A DNA stretch of 64,000 nucleotides. It comes from Massiliimicrobium timonense. Its GTDB lineage: Bacteria; Bacillota_I; Bacilli_A; Erysipelotrichales; Coprobacillaceae. The notes under the pieces are model-generated. The model worked only from the letters and a program-made list of their open reading frames with translations, ran no database searches and was not told the DNA's origin. Location: positions 1-64,000 of the forward strand of contig NZ_NFLJ01000003.1 of assembly GCF_002160865.1 (NCBI RefSeq), read 5' to 3'. The number at the start of each line of letters is the position of its first letter. Position 1 is the stretch's first letter. Positions 19,504-28,007 of this stretch are shown here, in pieces. The position numbers and the translations under genes were made by a program.

Positions 19504-19544
19504 GTGAATAGAACAATAGATTTATAAAATATTTGTTTTTTATA

Positions 19545-19600
19545 TTGACATAGAGATAAAGAGGGGTGTATTATAACAGTGTTATATAACGCTGTTATAA
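19545..19600 (+). promoter_or_regulatory. Promoter and palindromic operator of tetR
   Basis: TTGACA (19545-19550), 18-bp spacer, TATTAT (19569-19574). A 30-bp palindrome (19571-19600, arms TTATAACAG...CTGTTATAA with one mismatched pair) overlaps the -10 and start point, ending at the ribosome binding site. Expected to bind the TetR protein encoded just downstream. Confidence 0.8.
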
Positions 19601-19611
19601 GGAGTAGAAGA

Positions 19612-20232
19612 ATGCAGGATACATCAAATTTAACATTGGATAAAATTCAACAAGCAGCTCTTGACGAGTTTCTAGAGAAAGGATTTAGAGGAGCCTCTCT
19701 ACGTCAAATTGTTAAACATGCTGGAGTAACAACAGGAGCTTTTTATGGGTATTTTTCAAGTAAGGAAGCTTTATTTGCTTCAATTGTTGAACCACATGCT
19801 CAAGCAATAATGGCCCATTTTATACAAGCACAGCTTCAATTTGCGGCTCTACCAAAAGATGAACAACCTTCACATATGGGAATTGAATCGAGTGTTTGTG
19901 TTGATTGGATGGTTGATTATATTTGTGATCATCGTGAGCCTGTGAAACTTTTGTTATTGAAGGCTGAAGGTACAAGCTATGAAAATTTTGTTCATAACAT
20001 TGTTGAAGTAGAAGTGGAATATACTTTAAAATATGTAGAAGTTCTTAGAGAACTTGGACATCAAGTGCCAAAGCTTGATAAGACCCTATGCCATATTATT
20101 GCAAGTGGTATGTTTGGTGGGATTTTTGAGGTTGTTATCCATGATATTCCAAAAGATCAGGCAATGCGAGATGTAGGACAATTAAGAGCTTTTTATACTG
20201 CCGGTTGGTTAGCGTTGATGGAAGAAAAATAA
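19612..20232 (+). CDS. TetR/AcrR family transcriptional regulator
   Basis: A 206-aa regulator. The N-terminal helix-turn-helix includes FLEKGFRGASLRQIVKHAGVTTGAFYGYFSSKEALF; the C-terminal ligand domain is divergent. Start at 19612 follows AAGGAG by 7 nt and lies outside the operator; a longer frame would start inside the operator. It precedes a paired ABC transporter and probably controls itself and that pair. The ligand is unknown. Confidence 0.9.
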   Translation: MQDTSNLTLDKIQQAALDEFLEKGFRGASLRQIVKHAGVTTGAFYGYFSSKEALFASIVEPHAQAIMAHFIQAQLQFAALPKDEQPSHMGIESSVCVDWMVDYICDHREPVKLLLLKAEGTSYENFVHNIVEVEVEYTLKYVEVLRELGHQVPKLDKTLCHIIASGMFGGIFEVVIHDIPKDQAMRDVGQLRAFYTAGWLALMEEK

Positions 20233-20268
20233 AAGGGTATACCAACCTGCAATTTTTTACTCCAACAG

Positions 20269-20282
20269 TTAGCTTATGCTAA
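20269..20282 (+). promoter_or_regulatory. TTAG-N6-CTAA palindrome before the ABC pair (candidate iron box)
   Basis: TTAGCTTATGCTAA, with 5-bp arms TTAGC/GCTAA, lies 23 bp before the start codon of the first ABC gene. The arms are identical to the site on the second feo promoter (24921-24934). No strong promoter was recognised around it. Confidence 0.55.
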
Positions 20283-20304
20283 TAATGGCGGAAGGAGGAA
20301 TACA

Positions 20305-22107
20305 ATGGAAAATAAGAAAAAAGGATCCATTATGACTTTATTGGATTATGCAGGAAATTACAAAGTATTAACTTTTATTGGTCTTGTTTTATCAGCAATT
20401 TCTATGCTTTGTAGTATTGTGCCATATGTTTGTATTTGGTTAGTTGCAAGAGATTTGATTGGAGCAATGCCAGATTATTTATATGTTCAAAATCTAGAAA
20501 TGTATGGATGGGTTGCTTTTGGGTTTGCAATCATTGGAATTATATTTTATTTTATTGGATTATTATGTACGCATTTATCTGCATTTAGAACTGCTGAAAA
20601 CATAAGAAAGATAGGTATGAATCATATTATGAAGGCACCTTTAGGATACTTTGATAATAACGCTTCAGGACTTATTAGAGGAAGGCTTGATAGTGGAGCA
20701 AATGATACAGAAACACTCTTAGCACATAATTTAGCTGATATAGTAGGAACGATTGTTCTTTTTATAGGGATGGTTATTTTGATGTTTGTTTTTGATTGGC
20801 GTATGGGATTGGCTTGTCTGCTATCTGCAGTGATTTCCATTTTGATGATGTTTTCAATGATGGGTGGTAAAAATGCAAAGATTATGGCTGAATATCAGGC
20901 TGCCCAAGATAAAATGACAAAAGCTGGAACAGAATATGTAAGAGGAATACCAGTTGTGAAAATATTTCAACAGACAGTTTATTCATTTAAATCATTTCAA
21001 CAAGCTATTGAGGAATATAGTGATAAAGCTGAATATTATCAAGGAAAAGTTTGTCGTGTTCCTCAATCCATTAATTTAACATTCACTGAAGGAGCATTTA
21101 TTTTTTTAATTCCAGTGGTTATTCTTTTGATACCTGAAGCATTAAATGGTGGGCAATTTCATGAACTTGTAACAAATTTTATATTTTATGCGGTTTTTTC
21201 AGCTATTATTTCAACAGCCCTTGCAAAAATTATGTTCGCTTCATCAGGAATCATGTTGGCAAATACAGCACTTAGCCGTATCGACATGGTTATGAAAGCA
21301 CCAATACTTGAAAAGTGCATCAATCCTCAAATGCCAAAGGACAATAGTGTTGCTTTTAAGGATGTAAGTTTTACTTATCAGGGATCAAATATTCCTGCTT
21401 TATCACATGTATCTTTCCAAGTTGAGTCAGGTCAGACAATTGCATTGGTTGGACCATCGGGAGGAGGTAAAACCACAGCAGCAAGTTTAATTCCAAGATT
21501 TTGGGATGTGGATGAAGGTATAGTAGAAGTAGGTCATGTGAATGTCAAAAATATTGATCAGCATGTTTTAATGAATCAAGTAGCTTTTGTTTTTCAAAAT
21601 ACTCAACTTTTTAAAACATCTATTTTAAATAATGTGAAAATTGCTAATCCTCAGGCATCAGATGAGGATGTGATAAAAGCATTACAAGCTGCAAGATGTC
21701 AAGATATTATTGAAAAACTTCCTGATGGTGTACATACACAAATTGGAAAAGAAGGAACATATTTATCTGGCGGTGAGCAACAACGAATTGCCCTAGCAAG
21801 AGCTATATTGAAAAATGCACCCATTGTTGTATTGGATGAAGCGACTGCTTTTGCTGATCCTGAAAATGAAGTTTTGATCCAAAAAGCTCTTAGCGTTTTG
21901 TGTCAGGATAAGACAGTTATTATGATTGCTCATCGTTTATCAACAGTTGTTAATGCGGATAAAATCATTGCCTTAAAAGATGGAAAAATTATTGAGGAAG
22001 GACGTCATAAGGAGCTCTTAAATAAAGAAGGTCTATATCATAAAATGTGGAATAATTATAATCAATCAGTGAAATGGAAAATTACAAGTGGGAAGGAGGG
22101 TATATAA
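20305..22107 (+). CDS. ABC transporter, fused membrane-ATPase subunit 1 (IrtA/YbtP-like pair)
   Basis: A 600-aa protein with six membrane helices (about residues 20-310) and an ATPase domain: Walker A GPSGGGKTT, signature LSGGEQQR, Walker B VVLDEATAFADPENE, H-loop IAHRLST. The ATAFADPENE form of Walker B is common in the paired exporter-fold transporters that import siderophores (YbtPQ, IrtAB) or related compounds. Its stop is directly followed by the next ATG. An iron-box-like palindrome precedes it. Drug export remains an alternative, given the adjacent TetR gene. Confidence 0.85.
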   Translation: MENKKKGSIMTLLDYAGNYKVLTFIGLVLSAISMLCSIVPYVCIWLVARDLIGAMPDYLYVQNLEMYGWVAFGFAIIGIIFYFIGLLCTHLSAFRTAENIRKIGMNHIMKAPLGYFDNNASGLIRGRLDSGANDTETLLAHNLADIVGTIVLFIGMVILMFVFDWRMGLACLLSAVISILMMFSMMGGKNAKIMAEYQAAQDKMTKAGTEYVRGIPVVKIFQQTVYSFKSFQQAIEEYSDKAEYYQGKVCRVPQSINLTFTEGAFIFLIPVVILLIPEALNGGQFHELVTNFIFYAVFSAIISTALAKIMFASSGIMLANTALSRIDMVMKAPILEKCINPQMPKDNSVAFKDVSFTYQGSNIPALSHVSFQVESGQTIALVGPSGGGKTTAASLIPRFWDVDEGIVEVGHVNVKNIDQHVLMNQVAFVFQNTQLFKTSILNNVKIANPQASDEDVIKALQAARCQDIIEKLPDGVHTQIGKEGTYLSGGEQQRIALARAILKNAPIVVLDEATAFADPENEVLIQKALSVLCQDKTVIMIAHRLSTVVNADKIIALKDGKIIEEGRHKELLNKEGLYHKMWNNYNQSVKWKITSGKEGI

Positions 22108-23853
22108 ATGTTTGGAGAAAATTTTAAACGTAAATATGCTTTAACTCATCAAGGTGTTCAAAATGTTAAAAAGGGAACGTTTTGGACGGTTATAGTTAAT
22201 ATTGTTGTTATGGGTGGTATGGGTATATTATATTTGCTTATGAATCACCTTATTTCCCTTTTGATAAAAAATCAAGCTGAAATGAATGTTCTTGTTATTA
22301 TTGGTTTATTGATTGTATTTGTATGCCTATCATTTATAACTCATCTTCAACAGTATACTTCAACATATGGATTGGTTTATGGAGAAGTCAAAGCAACGAG
22401 AATTTCATTGGCAGAAAAATTGCGTCAATTACCGCTAGGATATTTTCATAAAAAAGATATTGCAGATTTAACGGAAACACTAATGGGAGATGTAAACCGA
22501 ATGGAACATGTCTGGTCACATGTTCTTGGTTATTTGTATGGTTCTTATATTTCAACAGGGATTATTGCTGTGTTCTTATTTATCTATGATTGGCGATTGG
22601 CGATTTCCTGTCTTTGGGGTGTACCAGTGGCATTTGGCTTACTATTTGGTTCTCGTCAATGGACTTCAAAAGCATCTCAAAAACTTAAACAGGCAGCAAT
22701 ACAAGTCTCTGATGGTATCCAAGAATCATTGGAAAATGTGAGAGAGATACGAGCAACTAATCAAGAAGAAACTTATCTTCAAGGACTTTATCAAAAAATA
22801 GATACACATGAAAAAGTGATGATTAAAGGTGAACTGGTAGCTGGATTGTTTGTCAATGGAGCAAGTGTAATTATGCGTTTAGGTGTAGCAACAACAATTT
22901 TGGTTGGAGTACATTTGATTGTGCAAGGACAAGTTGATTTTATGATTTTGTTTATGTTTTTATTAGTGATTACAAGAATTTATGCACCTTTTGATCAAAG
23001 TCTAGCATTAATTGCAGAAATGTTTATATCTCAAGTATCAGCAAATCGTATAACAGAAATATATGATACACCTGTTGCATCAGGTGAAAAAACATTTAAG
23101 CCAAAAGGACATGACATTGAGTTTCATCATGTTTCCTTTGCTTATGATTTACAAGATGTTTTAAAAGATGTTAGCTTTATCGCAAAGGAAGGTGAAGTGA
23201 CAGCTTTGGTTGGACCATCAGGGTCAGGTAAAAGTACTTGTGCTAAATTAGCGGCACGTCTATTTGATGTTCAAAAGGGAAAAATAACAGTTGGTGGTGT
23301 TGATATCAATGAAGTTGATCCAGAAGTTTTATTGAGTGATTATTCAATGGTATTTCAAGATGTTGTTTTATTTGATGACAGCATTAAAGAAAATATTCGT
23401 TTGGGGAAAAGAAATGCAACGGATGAAGAAGTATATAAAGCTGCAAAAGCAGCGAATTGTGATGAATTTGTTCAAAAACTTCCTGATGGCTATGATACTC
23501 TTATTGGTGAAAATGGTACTAAGCTATCTGGAGGAGAAAGACAAAGAATTTCAATCGCAAGAGCACTTTTAAAAGATGCACCAATCATCTTATTAGATGA
23601 AGCAACAGCTAGTCTTGATGTTGAAAATGAAACAAAAATACAAGAAGCTTTGTCAAGACTGTTAGTAAACAAAACTGTGTTGGTCATTGCACATCGAATG
23701 CGAACTGTTCAATCAGCTGATAAGATTATTGTTTTAGAAGATGGAAAAGTGAAAGAAGAAGGAAGTCCAGAACAATTATATAAACAAGATGGACTCTATC
23801 GACATATGCTCGATTTACAAAATGAGAGTGCTAAGTGGCAAATTGATGCATAA
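22108..23853 (+). CDS. ABC transporter, fused membrane-ATPase subunit 2
   Basis: Partner of the preceding protein (581 aa), same six-helix plus ATPase layout: Walker A GPSGSGKST, signature LSGGERQR, Walker B IILLDEATASLDVENE. Unlike the exporter at 6.6-10.2 kb, both subunits of this pair keep all catalytic residues. The two genes abut (TAAATG), implying equimolar synthesis of a heterodimer. Confidence 0.87.
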   Translation: MFGENFKRKYALTHQGVQNVKKGTFWTVIVNIVVMGGMGILYLLMNHLISLLIKNQAEMNVLVIIGLLIVFVCLSFITHLQQYTSTYGLVYGEVKATRISLAEKLRQLPLGYFHKKDIADLTETLMGDVNRMEHVWSHVLGYLYGSYISTGIIAVFLFIYDWRLAISCLWGVPVAFGLLFGSRQWTSKASQKLKQAAIQVSDGIQESLENVREIRATNQEETYLQGLYQKIDTHEKVMIKGELVAGLFVNGASVIMRLGVATTILVGVHLIVQGQVDFMILFMFLLVITRIYAPFDQSLALIAEMFISQVSANRITEIYDTPVASGEKTFKPKGHDIEFHHVSFAYDLQDVLKDVSFIAKEGEVTALVGPSGSGKSTCAKLAARLFDVQKGKITVGGVDINEVDPEVLLSDYSMVFQDVVLFDDSIKENIRLGKRNATDEEVYKAAKAANCDEFVQKLPDGYDTLIGENGTKLSGGERQRISIARALLKDAPIILLDEATASLDVENETKIQEALSRLLVNKTVLVIAHRMRTVQSADKIIVLEDGKVKEEGSPEQLYKQDGLYRHMLDLQNESAKWQIDA

Positions 23854-23855
23854 AT

Positions 23856-23894
23856 AAGTCCTCATATAGTTAGTTTGACTATATGAGGACTTTT
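23856..23894. terminator. Bidirectional terminator between the ABC pair and the DUF1835-like gene
   Basis: A perfect 15-bp stem (23856-23870 with 23878-23892) and 7-nt loop with T-run; ends the convergent transcripts. Confidence 0.85.
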
Positions 23895-23896
23895 AA

Positions 23897-24598
23897 CTAG
23901 TGCTTGTTTTTCAAATATTTTATTCTATTCAATATTATATCATCTCTCATCAATGCAAAATTTTGTTTGTGATAATCAAATAATATATCACCGCATAAAT
24001 CCTGATCTGATATATTTGGAAACTGTTTTTTGTATGATAAAATCATATCATCAAAATAATTGATTTGTACTGAAACAATTTCATTATTTATTTTTAATCT
24101 TAATGGTGCATTTTCTTGAATCAATTTCTCAGCAAATTTGATATATTGACTTGGATTTATGATTTCAGATTTTTTCATCAAGTCTATAAAATCATCAGGG
24201 ACATTTAAAAACATAGTTGCATATTTGTTGTTATGAAGTTTGGCAGATTGACATAAATATATCTGTTTATCATAAAATTTGAATTGATATAAGATATAGC
24301 ATGTAATGTAAAATCCTATTTTTTCATGGGCATAAGATGAAGTCCATATTCTGATTTGATGATGATTTTTTATTTGTGATAACATGTCTTTATAATTTTT
24401 AATCATCTTATGAAAATCATAATTGACTTTTAACGCTTGTAATGAAGTTATACGTTCTTCAAGATTTTTAACATTCAAAGAACCTATAGATAAATCATCA
24501 TATAAATATATAATGTGATGAAAAGAATCAATAACATTTTCAGCTTGAAGAATTTTTAAAATATGATATGTATTGATATCAAAACATAATTCTAACAT
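23897..24598 (-). CDS. DUF1835-domain-like protein
   Basis: A 233-aa soluble protein. The N-terminal part has the spacing of DUF1835: a strand-helix opening, then IIYLYDDLSIGSL (family pattern 'DDLSxGP'), then a region with IRIWTSSYAHEKIGFYITCYIL. The C-terminal part may correspond to the accompanying DUF3658. Function of the family is unknown. It is the only minus-strand gene between the ABC pair and feo, with its own upstream region. Confidence 0.6.
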   Translation of the reverse strand: MLELCFDINTYHILKILQAENVIDSFHHIIYLYDDLSIGSLNVKNLEERITSLQALKVNYDFHKMIKNYKDMLSQIKNHHQIRIWTSSYAHEKIGFYITCYILYQFKFYDKQIYLCQSAKLHNNKYATMFLNVPDDFIDLMKKSEIINPSQYIKFAEKLIQENAPLRLKINNEIVSVQINYFDDMILSYKKQFPNISDQDLCGDILFDYHKQNFALMRDDIILNRIKYLKNKH

Positions 24599-24737
24599 AC
24601 AGACCTCCTTATGATTTTATCTATAGTAATCATATCATATGAGTTAGTTTAAAACAACTCGAGACATGCTGACCATTATAAAGTGTAATTTCATATAATG
24701 ATTCTAATTTATATATTATTCATTTTTGATTTGGAAA

Positions 24738-24807
24738 TGATTTAACATATTATATTTGGTATTATGTTAAATCATATAATGAAATTTTTTAGCAAAATTT
24801 CATTATA
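24738..24807. repeat. Two adjacent perfect inverted repeats upstream of feo
   Basis: First, TGATTTAACATA/TATGTTAAATCA (24738-24749, 24763-24774), 13-nt loop. Second, TATAATGAAATTTT/AAAATTTCATTATA (24775-24788, 24794-24807), 5-nt loop, beginning at the next base. They lie between the divergent DUF1835-like and feo genes, with no T-run. Could be an RNA structure or binding sites. Confidence 0.6.
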
Positions 24808-24847
24808 CATGAATATATGAAAATAGCTACTTTTTTGCTTTTATATA

Positions 24848-24900
24848 TTGACAATTATAGGAAATGAGAGTATTCTAATGATGTGGTTAGTAAAGACTAA
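24848..24900 (+). promoter_or_regulatory. feo promoter P1 with candidate iron box
   Basis: TTGACA (24848-24853), exact 17-bp spacer, TATTCT (24871-24876). The palindrome TTAGTAAAGACTAA (24887-24900; arms TTAGT/ACTAA) lies just downstream, at the start point. Confidence 0.65.
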
Positions 24901-24909
24901 CTTATATTT

Positions 24910-24937
24910 TTGACAAAGAGTTAGCGTGTGCTAATAT
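24910..24937 (+). promoter_or_regulatory. feo promoter P2 with candidate iron box
   Basis: TTGACA (24910-24915), 16-bp spacer, TAATAT (24932-24937). The palindrome TTAGCGTGTGCTAA (24921-24934; arms TTAGC/GCTAA) fills the spacer and part of the -10. TTAG-N6-CTAA is also the core of the DtxR/IdeR consensus. Confidence 0.65.
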
Positions 24938-24952
24938 AAAGAAGGGATGATT

Positions 24953-25165
24953 ATGATGCCATTAACATTAGCCAGTATTGGTGAAGTAAATACAATTCGT
25001 AAAGTTGGAGGAAATGAGGAAACAAGACGTTTTTTAGAAAATCTTGGTTTTATAGCTGGTAGTGAAATCACAGTCTTATCTACGATAAGTGGAAACGTTA
25101 TTGTGAATATTAAAGACTCACGTGTTGCGATTAATAAAGAAATGGCACGTCATATTATGGTGTGA
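24953..25165 (+). CDS. feoA: FeoA family protein, first copy
   Basis: A 70-aa SH3-like FeoA protein, cytosolic partner of the ferrous iron transporter FeoB. Pattern GNEETRRFLENLGFIAGSEITVLS then NVIVNIKDSRVAINKEMARHI is that of the family. There are several close ATGs; the one at 24953 gives 6 nt from GAAGGG. Second feoA and feoB follow. Confidence 0.88.
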   Translation: MMPLTLASIGEVNTIRKVGGNEETRRFLENLGFIAGSEITVLSTISGNVIVNIKDSRVAINKEMARHIMV

Positions 25166-25184
25166 TTGAAAGGAGAGGTTAAAA

Positions 25185-25403
25185 ATGAATCTAAGTGAAG
25201 CAAAAGTTGGTAGTACAGTCACTGTTACAAAGATTGATGGTGATAGTGCTTATAAACGTCGTATTATGGATATGGGAATCACAAAAGGAACAAGCTTGTA
25301 TATTAGAAAAGTAGCACCTTTGGGGGATCCAGTTGAAATTACAGTTCGAGGGTATGAGTTATCTGTAAGAAAAATGGATGCACAGTGTGTACAAGTAAAA
25401 TAG
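25185..25403 (+). CDS. feoA: FeoA family protein, second copy
   Basis: A 72-aa FeoA protein: YKRRIMDMGITKGTSLYIRKVAPLGDPVEITVRGYELSVRKMDA is the classic FeoA core. It is more typical of the family than the first copy, to which it is only distantly similar, so the tandem is an old duplication. Strong AAGGAGAGG site; 13 bp before feoB. Confidence 0.93.
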   Translation: MNLSEAKVGSTVTVTKIDGDSAYKRRIMDMGITKGTSLYIRKVAPLGDPVEITVRGYELSVRKMDAQCVQVK

Positions 25404-25416
25404 GGGGGTTGAAAAT

Positions 25417-27597
25417 ATGAATATTAAAATCGCTTTAGCAGGAAATCCTAACTGTGGGAAAACAACCATGTTTAATGCTCTCACTGGAGCAAACCAATAT
25501 GTAGGAAACTGGCCAGGTGTAACAGTAGAGAAAAAAGAGGGTAAATTAAAGGGAAAGAGAAAAGATGAAAATATCATCATTACAGATTTACCGGGTATTT
25601 ATTCGCTTTCTCCTTATACATTGGAAGAAGTTGTCAGTCGTGATTATATTCTTAATGAGAATCCAGATGTGATTATTAATTTGGTTGATGCTACTAATAT
25701 TGAAAGAAATCTTTATTTGACAACACAATTAATTGAAACAGGAGTTCCTGTTGTGATTGCCTTAAATATGGCTGATTTATTAAAAAAGAGAAACATCAAA
25801 ATTGATATAAAACGTTTATCAATGTTATTGAATTGTCCTATTATTGAAACATCTGCTTTAAAACAGACGGGACTGGATGCTTTGATAGATGAAGCTGTAA
25901 AAGTAGCACATCAAAAAGAAGTGTCTTTACCAAAAGATATTTTTTCATCTGAATTAGAAAAAGCTATTGTGGAAGTGGAAAATCAATTACCTGCTTCTAT
26001 TAGTGTGGATAAAAAAAGATGGTATGCAATTAAATTATTAGAAAATGATAGTAAGGTTGTAGAGCATTTACAAGGAAAGATTGCAAATCAAGCCATTATT
26101 GATCATCAACGTATTACACTAGAAAAGAAGCACGATGATGATATGGAAAGTATTGTGACTGATGAAAGATATCAGTTTATTCAAAAAATAATTTCTACAA
26201 CAGTTAAAAAAGGTGGAGAAAAATTAACGATTTCAGATAAGATTGATAAAATTGTCACAAATCGTCTTTTAGGTATTCCTATCTTTATAGCTGTGATGTT
26301 TATTGTTTATTATGTATCAGTTACAACAGTAGGAACTTGGGTAACAGATTGGACTAATGATGTTTTTGTTGTAGCTATTCAAGATGCTGTTGGAAGCTTT
26401 CTTGCAAGTATTGGAACAGGTGATGTTGTTCAAGGACTCGTTGTAGATGGTATTATTGGTGGTTTAGGAGCAGTACTTGGCTTTGTACCACAGATGGCTA
26501 TTTTGTTCTTGTTTTTATCTATCTTAGAAGATTGTGGATATATGGTACGTATTGCCTTTGTGATGGACCGTGTATTTAGACATTTTGGGTTATCTGGAAA
26601 AAGTTTTATTCCACTACTTATTTCTTCAGGGTGTGGAATTCCAGGTATTATGGCTTCTAAAACGATTGAACAGGATAATGATCGTCGTTTAACAATTATG
26701 ACAGCTACTTTCATCCCTTGTGGAGCAAAGTTACCAGTTATTGCTTTAATGGGTGGTGTCATTGCAGGAGAAGTGGCAGGATATACTGAAAGTTCATTTA
26801 TTGCCCCAATGATGTATTTTATGGGAATTCTTGCTGTACTTGTTTCAGCAATTATCTTGAAAAAAACAAAACCATTCTCGGGGAAACCAGCACCATTTGT
26901 CATGGAATTACCACAATATCATATTCCATCAGTGAAAACAGTTTTATTACATGTCTGGGAAAGATTAAAAGGATTTATTATTAAAGCTGGAACCATTTTA
27001 TTCTTGGCATGTGTTGTGATGTGGTTCTTAGGTGCTTATGGATTTGTAGATGGACACTTTGGATTGGTTGAAAGTGAAAATAGCTTATTAGCTATGATTG
27101 GTGGAGCCATTGCTCCAATCTTTGCACCACTTGGATTTGGAAACTGGCAGGCAGTGGCTGCTTCACTTTCTGGATTTACAGCGAAAGAAGCGATTGTTTC
27201 AACAATGGGATTATTGGCGAATGTTGCTGGAGATGTCGAAGATGCTATGAATGTTGCTCAAGGTGTCCAAGCATGGTTCCCTACAACTTTATCTGCTTTA
27301 TCATTCTTGATTTTCAACTTATTAGATTCACCATGTCTTGCGGCTATTGCAACTATGGCACAACAGATGCAATCTCGTAAATGGTTCTGGTTTGCGATTA
27401 TTTTCCAAAATGTCTTTGCTTATGTTGTATGTTTATGTATTTACCAGATTGGAACATTCTTTGTGACAGGAGTCTTTGGTATTTGGACAGCTATTGCATT
27501 TGTCTTGGCAGCTGTGATATTATTCTTGTTGTTTAGACCAGATCCATACAAAAATCAAAAAGTGTATTCAAGAAGATCAGTTCAAGTCAATTCATAG
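25417..27597 (+). CDS. feoB: Ferrous iron transport protein B
   Basis: A 726-aa Fe2+ transporter. The N-terminal G domain has GNPNCGKTT (G1), DLPGIYSL (G3) and NMAD (G4); then a helical GDI-like domain to about residue 270, and the C-terminal membrane domain with the two gate motifs, including SGCGIPGIMASKTI and PCGAKLPVI. Length is normal. Core of a feoA-feoA-feoB operon under two promoters with iron-box-like repeats. Confidence 0.97.
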   Translation: MNIKIALAGNPNCGKTTMFNALTGANQYVGNWPGVTVEKKEGKLKGKRKDENIIITDLPGIYSLSPYTLEEVVSRDYILNENPDVIINLVDATNIERNLYLTTQLIETGVPVVIALNMADLLKKRNIKIDIKRLSMLLNCPIIETSALKQTGLDALIDEAVKVAHQKEVSLPKDIFSSELEKAIVEVENQLPASISVDKKRWYAIKLLENDSKVVEHLQGKIANQAIIDHQRITLEKKHDDDMESIVTDERYQFIQKIISTTVKKGGEKLTISDKIDKIVTNRLLGIPIFIAVMFIVYYVSVTTVGTWVTDWTNDVFVVAIQDAVGSFLASIGTGDVVQGLVVDGIIGGLGAVLGFVPQMAILFLFLSILEDCGYMVRIAFVMDRVFRHFGLSGKSFIPLLISSGCGIPGIMASKTIEQDNDRRLTIMTATFIPCGAKLPVIALMGGVIAGEVAGYTESSFIAPMMYFMGILAVLVSAIILKKTKPFSGKPAPFVMELPQYHIPSVKTVLLHVWERLKGFIIKAGTILFLACVVMWFLGAYGFVDGHFGLVESENSLLAMIGGAIAPIFAPLGFGNWQAVAASLSGFTAKEAIVSTMGLLANVAGDVEDAMNVAQGVQAWFPTTLSALSFLIFNLLDSPCLAAIATMAQQMQSRKWFWFAIIFQNVFAYVVCLCIYQIGTFFVTGVFGIWTAIAFVLAAVILFLLFRPDPYKNQKVYSRRSVQVNS

Positions 27598-27653
27598 TCA
27601 AGTCACTGGATACGAGAGTGTCCAGTTTTGACATATTAAAGGAGTGAAATGTT

Positions 27654-27842
27654 ATGGCAGATATGATTGTTTTAATACTTATTGCCAGTTATTGTCTTTA
27701 TGTTATCATACAATATTATCGTAAAAAGAAAAATGGAACGCAAAATAGTTGCAATGGTATCTGTACGGGATGTAGTGGCTGTGGAGATTTAAAACATTTG
27801 AAAGAAATGTATGATGCTGATCAAAAGAAATCAAAGAGGTAG
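27654..27842 (+). CDS. FeoB-associated Cys-rich membrane protein
   Basis: A 62-aa protein: one membrane helix (residues 4-20), basic stretch YRKKK, then CNGICTGCSGCGDLKH, the four-Cys cluster of the FeoB-associated Cys-rich family, thought to act in place of FeoC. Preceded by AAAGGAG. Confidence 0.88.
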   Translation: MADMIVLILIASYCLYVIIQYYRKKKNGTQNSCNGICTGCSGCGDLKHLKEMYDADQKKSKR

Positions 27843-27848
27843 GTCTAT

Positions 27849-28007
27849 ATGGGAAATTCAACCGGATCAATGTTTTATATGTTTTTGATTATTATTGTTG
27901 TTTATATTGCTGGGATGTGTATTTATTTAGGATTTCAAAAATTTAAAAAATGGTTAAATAAACGCAATGATTTAAAATTTCAGGAAAGAAGGGATCATCA
28001 TGGTTGA
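27849..28007 (+). CDS. Small single-helix membrane protein in the feo operon
   Basis: A 52-residue ORF between two feo-associated genes: ATG 6 bp after the previous stop, with AGAGGT in front, and its end overlaps the next start by 8 bp. The protein has a short N terminus, one hydrophobic helix (residues 8-28, FYMFLIIIVVYIAGMCIYLG) and a strongly basic tail. Tight packing and composition argue that it is real. No family recognised. Confidence 0.65.
   Translation: MGNSTGSMFYMFLIIIVVYIAGMCIYLGFQKFKKWLNKRNDLKFQERRDHHG

Noticed and set aside
24953-25403. Second feoA as assembly duplication
   Set aside because: The two proteins differ strongly in sequence; tandem divergent feoA genes are common in Firmicutes.
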